A stretch of 21,906 bases of DNA. Source: Teratosphaeria epicoccoides. Its lineage: Eukaryota > Ascomycota > Dothideomycetes > Mycosphaerellales > Teratosphaeriaceae. Both the position numbers and the translations under genes were made by a program. A model generated the notes under the pieces. It was not told the origin of the DNA, made no database searches, and saw only the letters and a list, made by a program, of their open reading frames with translations. Shown here one piece after another: positions 18,780 through 21,906 of this stretch; the stretch's first letter is position 1, and every line of letters begins with the position of its first letter. The stretch is from assembly GCA_021401465.1 (NCBI GenBank), contig JADDMT010000266.1, positions 1 to 21,906 on the forward strand, given 5' to 3'.

Positions 18780-21649
18780 TTTAGCTACTATGTACTTTGC
18801 ATGCTTAGCGTCTAAGCTTTTCTTAGGTCTCTCTATAGTGTAGTTCTGCAGATCTAGCTAGACCTTATCACTAACTTTATAAATTAGGGCGGGGTTTTAG
18901 CATTTATTAGCGGACTCCTCCTATTCTTACGCGGAAGCTGCTATTGTTACTTAGCAGATTCCTGTTATGTCCCGAATCTTTCCTACAAACGCCCTTGCCC
19001 TCTCGGCTGCTTTTAACAGGCTAGGCCCTACAGGGTCCTTAGTTAAAGGTATAGGGCCCTGTAATTTGTAGCTATAGGTAGCGAAGAAGGGGCTTATGCT
19101 AATTCCTAAATGATACCTTCCGTTTAGCGCTAGTTAAGCTACAGGGAGCCATTGCTTCTAGTCGGATTGCTTATGGTTAATATAGTTCTAGAGGTACGCT
19201 TATACCTCTTAGTTTAGGCGTTTAGGGCCTCTGTCTGTTTATAGGTAGTACATAGAGCTTAACTGCTAGGACATGCCTATTCCTTTACAGAAGGTTGTCT
19301 AGAAGGTGCTAGTCTAGTTAGTACCCTAGTCGCTTGTAATAGCTGTTAGCATTCTATGGTACTAGGCCTAGCAATCTATGAACTTCTCCGCGTATTCCTC
19401 TACTTTTATGCTAGGTATTACCTGCAAAACTACGTACTTACATAGGTAATCCTTAATAACCTATAGGTATCGACATCCCTCGGAATCAGGCAGGTCCGTC
19501 ATGAAGTCCATTAAGATCTCCTAGAAGAATCTGTCAGGAACTAGTAATAGCTTTAGTAGTCTATGCTTGTACTCTCTCTATACCTTGTTACGACCGTAGT
19601 AGTCGCAGTTCCTTAGGAACCGCTAGACATGTTTAGACAGTAACGGCTAGTAGAAGTCGCGCCCTAGGATCATCGTCGTAGCGTCCTGTCCTAGGTGCCC
19701 GTACACTGTAGTGTCATACACAGACTAAATAAGCTTCGTCCTAAGCATGTCGTCGCTTTCGTCCCTAGAGTCTGAGGTCTCGCCCCTAGGCTAACTGTCG
19801 TTTGCTCCTAGGACCTATAGTTTGTCGCGGTATCGCAGGAAGCCCCTCTTGTCGATCTTGTAGTCCCCTGCTTATAGTTTTAGCCTCGCTCTAGCTAGTA
19901 GCGCCTAGGACCCGCCCTTTACTGCTTTTAACACTGTCGATTACAGCTTGTCTTTCTCTACTATGGCTGCCTATAAGTCATTAAGGGTGCCGTCCTAGAA
20001 CGGCCTAATAGGCTCCTAGTTAGAGGTTACGGAGTTAGCGAGTTGCTATTCGTTCTCTACTATAGTAGTAGGTAGTAGGCTAGTCGAGGTAATCGGTACG
20101 ACGTCTCTGCTCTCGTCTACAGGGTCCGGCTAACTCTCTACGACTTCTAGGTCTAAAACCCTCTTAAACCGTGATTCCTTATCTTCTGCCCCTAGCGTGT
20201 CCTGTTCTCGTCTTGACAATACGTCCGGGACTACTCCTTTAGCGCCTAGGCGATATACTAAGGAGAACTAGAATTGCGCGAGGGTCTTATACTACCGTAT
20301 CTGCTACTCGGACAGCTGTCGCTTGACCATGAAGTACTCCAGGTTTTTGTAGTCCGTGAGAATAGTAAAGGGCCTACACGACTTTAGCTCGGGGCCCTAG
20401 AACTTAAGGCTAGATATTATGGCTAGCATCTCCTTGTCGTAGATGTTGTAATTAATCTCCGCCTTATTAAGTTTCTGCGAGAAGAAGCCTACTAGTCTCC
20501 GGACTCTGTTGCTTTCTTGTAGGAGAGCCGCCTCTAACGCAAACCCGCTACAGTTAGTCTCTAAAAAGGTCGGCAGCTCCGGGTTCTATTAAGAAAGGAC
20601 TAGCGCTAAACAGAACTTCGCTTTTAGCGTTCTAAACGCGGACTCCTTAAGTTCCCCCTAGGAGAATGGTCTGCCCTTCCCTGTAAGCGCCGTCAAGGGC
20701 CTAGCTGTCTTCGAGTAGTTCAGGATAAACATCCTGTAGTAGTTAGCGAAGCCGAGGAATCTACGGACTTCCTTTTGTGTTTTTAGCCGCTCCTAGTTAC
20801 GCATGGCCTCTACCTTTTCTGGCTTAGTCCCTACGCCTTTTCTGTTAGCATAGATCATGAACCCTAGGTACTTGATATCCTTTTTGGCAAACTCGCTCTT
20901 CCTGGGGTCAAGGTAGAGGCCCCTGTCCTAGAGCTTCTAGAGTACTCGCGTTACTTTAGCAAAATAGTCTTCTCGCGAACTGCCGCTATATATGATAACG
21001 TCGTCCATGTACGTGGAGGTGTAGTCGTCTAATTCCTCGCGTAGTAGTATGTTAATATATCGTTAGAACGTTACTAGAGCCCTAGATAAACCGAATAGAC
21101 ATACTAGCTATTCAAATGAACTAAACCTCATGCGAAAGGCTATCTTGTACTCATGGCCTTTCGCTATATGGATTTAGTAGAAGGCTAACACTACGTCTAC
21201 CTTAGTAAGCTACTAGGCGCCCGTGAGGTTCCTTAAGGTCTCTTGTATTAACAGGAGGGGGTACCTATCTTGCTTTGTGATCGCGTTAAGGGCGCAGTAA
21301 TCGTAGCAGAACTAGAGCCCTCCTCCTAGCTTCCGGACAAAAAGCATAGGAGCCGTAGCCTCTAAGTTAGTAGGCTGAATGAATCCCTTCCCTAACAGTT
21401 CGTCTAAGGACTTCCTTAAAACAAGTAGTTCCTCCTTCGACATGCTATATAGGGGTCCCTATAGCAGAGCCGGTTAGGATCTGTCTAGTCCTTCGCGGAG
21501 TTTAATGCAGTAGTTAATGCTAGGGCGGTATAGCGCTAATTTTTCCGCTTCTTAGCGGCAGAATAGCGGAGCTATGTGCTAAAGCTCTAGAGGTAGCGCC
21601 TCTCTTAACTTGTCTAGCGTCAGATATTCCTTTGCCTTTAAGGCCTCCG
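18780..21649 (-). pseudogene. Element E: partial pol of a different Ty3/gypsy element
   Basis: One minus-strand frame runs from the copy D LTR down to the copy C LTR, with dozens of TAG and some TAA stops and no clear frameshift. Order: linker to RT (LYSMSKEELLVLRK); reverse transcriptase with YMDD at 21000-21011; RNase H (ETNCSGFALEA near 20550); integrase with an HLGQD region and a damaged CxxC finger near 19640-19700; core Asp residues near 19507 (MDFMTDLPDSEG) and 19330 (SDWGTN); Lys for the catalytic Glu; then the start of a GPY/F module (KVSDKV, KHAKY). It is cut inside that module at 18780. It differs from B/C in sequence and RT motif, so it is a separate family. Gag and protease are outside the window or lost. 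Confidence 0.92.
21645..21649. repeat. Predicted target-site copy CTCCG of copy D
   Basis: These five bases precede the TGATACGG LTR start. If copy D is intact, CTCCG should follow its 3' LTR beyond the window, where element E pol should resume. Confidence 0.4.
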
Positions 21650-21906
21650 TGATACGGTTGATACTAGGGGACCATCTGAACCGCATGGGTTCTAATGGCC
21701 GCCCTTGGCATGCAGTGACCCTGCCACATATAGCAAGGGGGTCCTTCGTACATACGTTGGCTTGTATGTCGTCTAAGTGGGATCAGTTGTCGACGTAGGA
21801 CGCCCCCATGTCGCTGACCCTACGGTACCCCTACGGGGTTAGGCTCGGACATGCTTTCCCTAATTAAGGAGCGTCAGGGGTTATAAGCACCCTTAGCGCC
21901 ACCTCT
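21650..21906 (+). repeat. Copy D LTR, plus strand, cut by window end
   Basis: The first 257 bp match the A/B/C LTRs from TGATACGG through the TATA box (TATAAG at 21882-21887). It keeps several CA or TG positions changed in other copies, for example CCCTGCCACATATAGC, so it may be the least mutated copy here. It is inserted in element E between the protease side and the RT domain. Confidence 0.9.

Noticed and set aside
21610..21798. Plus-strand frame crossing the E/LTR junction
   Set aside because: It joins element E noncoding strand to LTR sequence, so it is an accidental frame.

Overview
The window is a nested pile of inactivated Ty3/gypsy LTR retrotransposons. It suggests a filamentous ascomycete (Pezizomycotina) with repeat-induced point mutation (RIP). 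Nearly every coding frame is interrupted by in-frame stops, overwhelmingly TAG. Differences between copies are almost all C/T or G/A transitions. At several codons one copy keeps CAG where the other has TAG. No intact host gene, tRNA, rRNA or CRISPR array was seen.

Layout. 1-494: short tandem and palindromic repeats. 495-1018: minus-strand fragment of a retrotransposon (copy A: 5' LTR, leader, start of gag). 1019-1989 and 10169-10610: two halves of one older sequence (S) with its own TATA box and a decayed frame, split by copy B. 1990-10163: copy B, plus strand, complete, with two 362-bp LTRs and a 5-bp target duplication CAAGG. 10611-18779: copy C, minus strand, the same family at full length, tail-to-tail with B, so B and C form an inverted repeat with arms of about 8.17 kb around a 447-bp spacer. 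18780-21649: minus-strand pol of a different gypsy element (E). 21650-21906: start of another LTR of the A/B/C family (copy D, plus strand), inserted in E and cut by the window end.

The B/C family is a chromovirus. Its Gag-Pol occupies one continuous 1,655-codon frame: Gag, zinc knuckle, protease, reverse transcriptase, RNase H, integrase, GPY/F module, chromodomain. There is no frameshift. The sequence just inside the 5' LTR does not look like a tRNA-primed site but can pair with the predicted 5' end of the element's own RNA, as in self-priming Tf1/sushi elements.

The most interesting feature is a second gene in B and C, antisense to gag-pol and convergent with it, between pol and the 3' LTR. 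In both copies it spans exactly 1,413 bp, encodes about 453 residues, and is continuous only if a 51-bp intron (GTAAGT, CTRAC branch, TAG) is removed. A TATAAAA box lies upstream. I do not recognise the protein: it has two CxxC pairs near the N terminus and a lysine/arginine-rich tail with an acidic patch. A retrotransposon carrying its own spliced antisense gene is the candidate undescribed system here.
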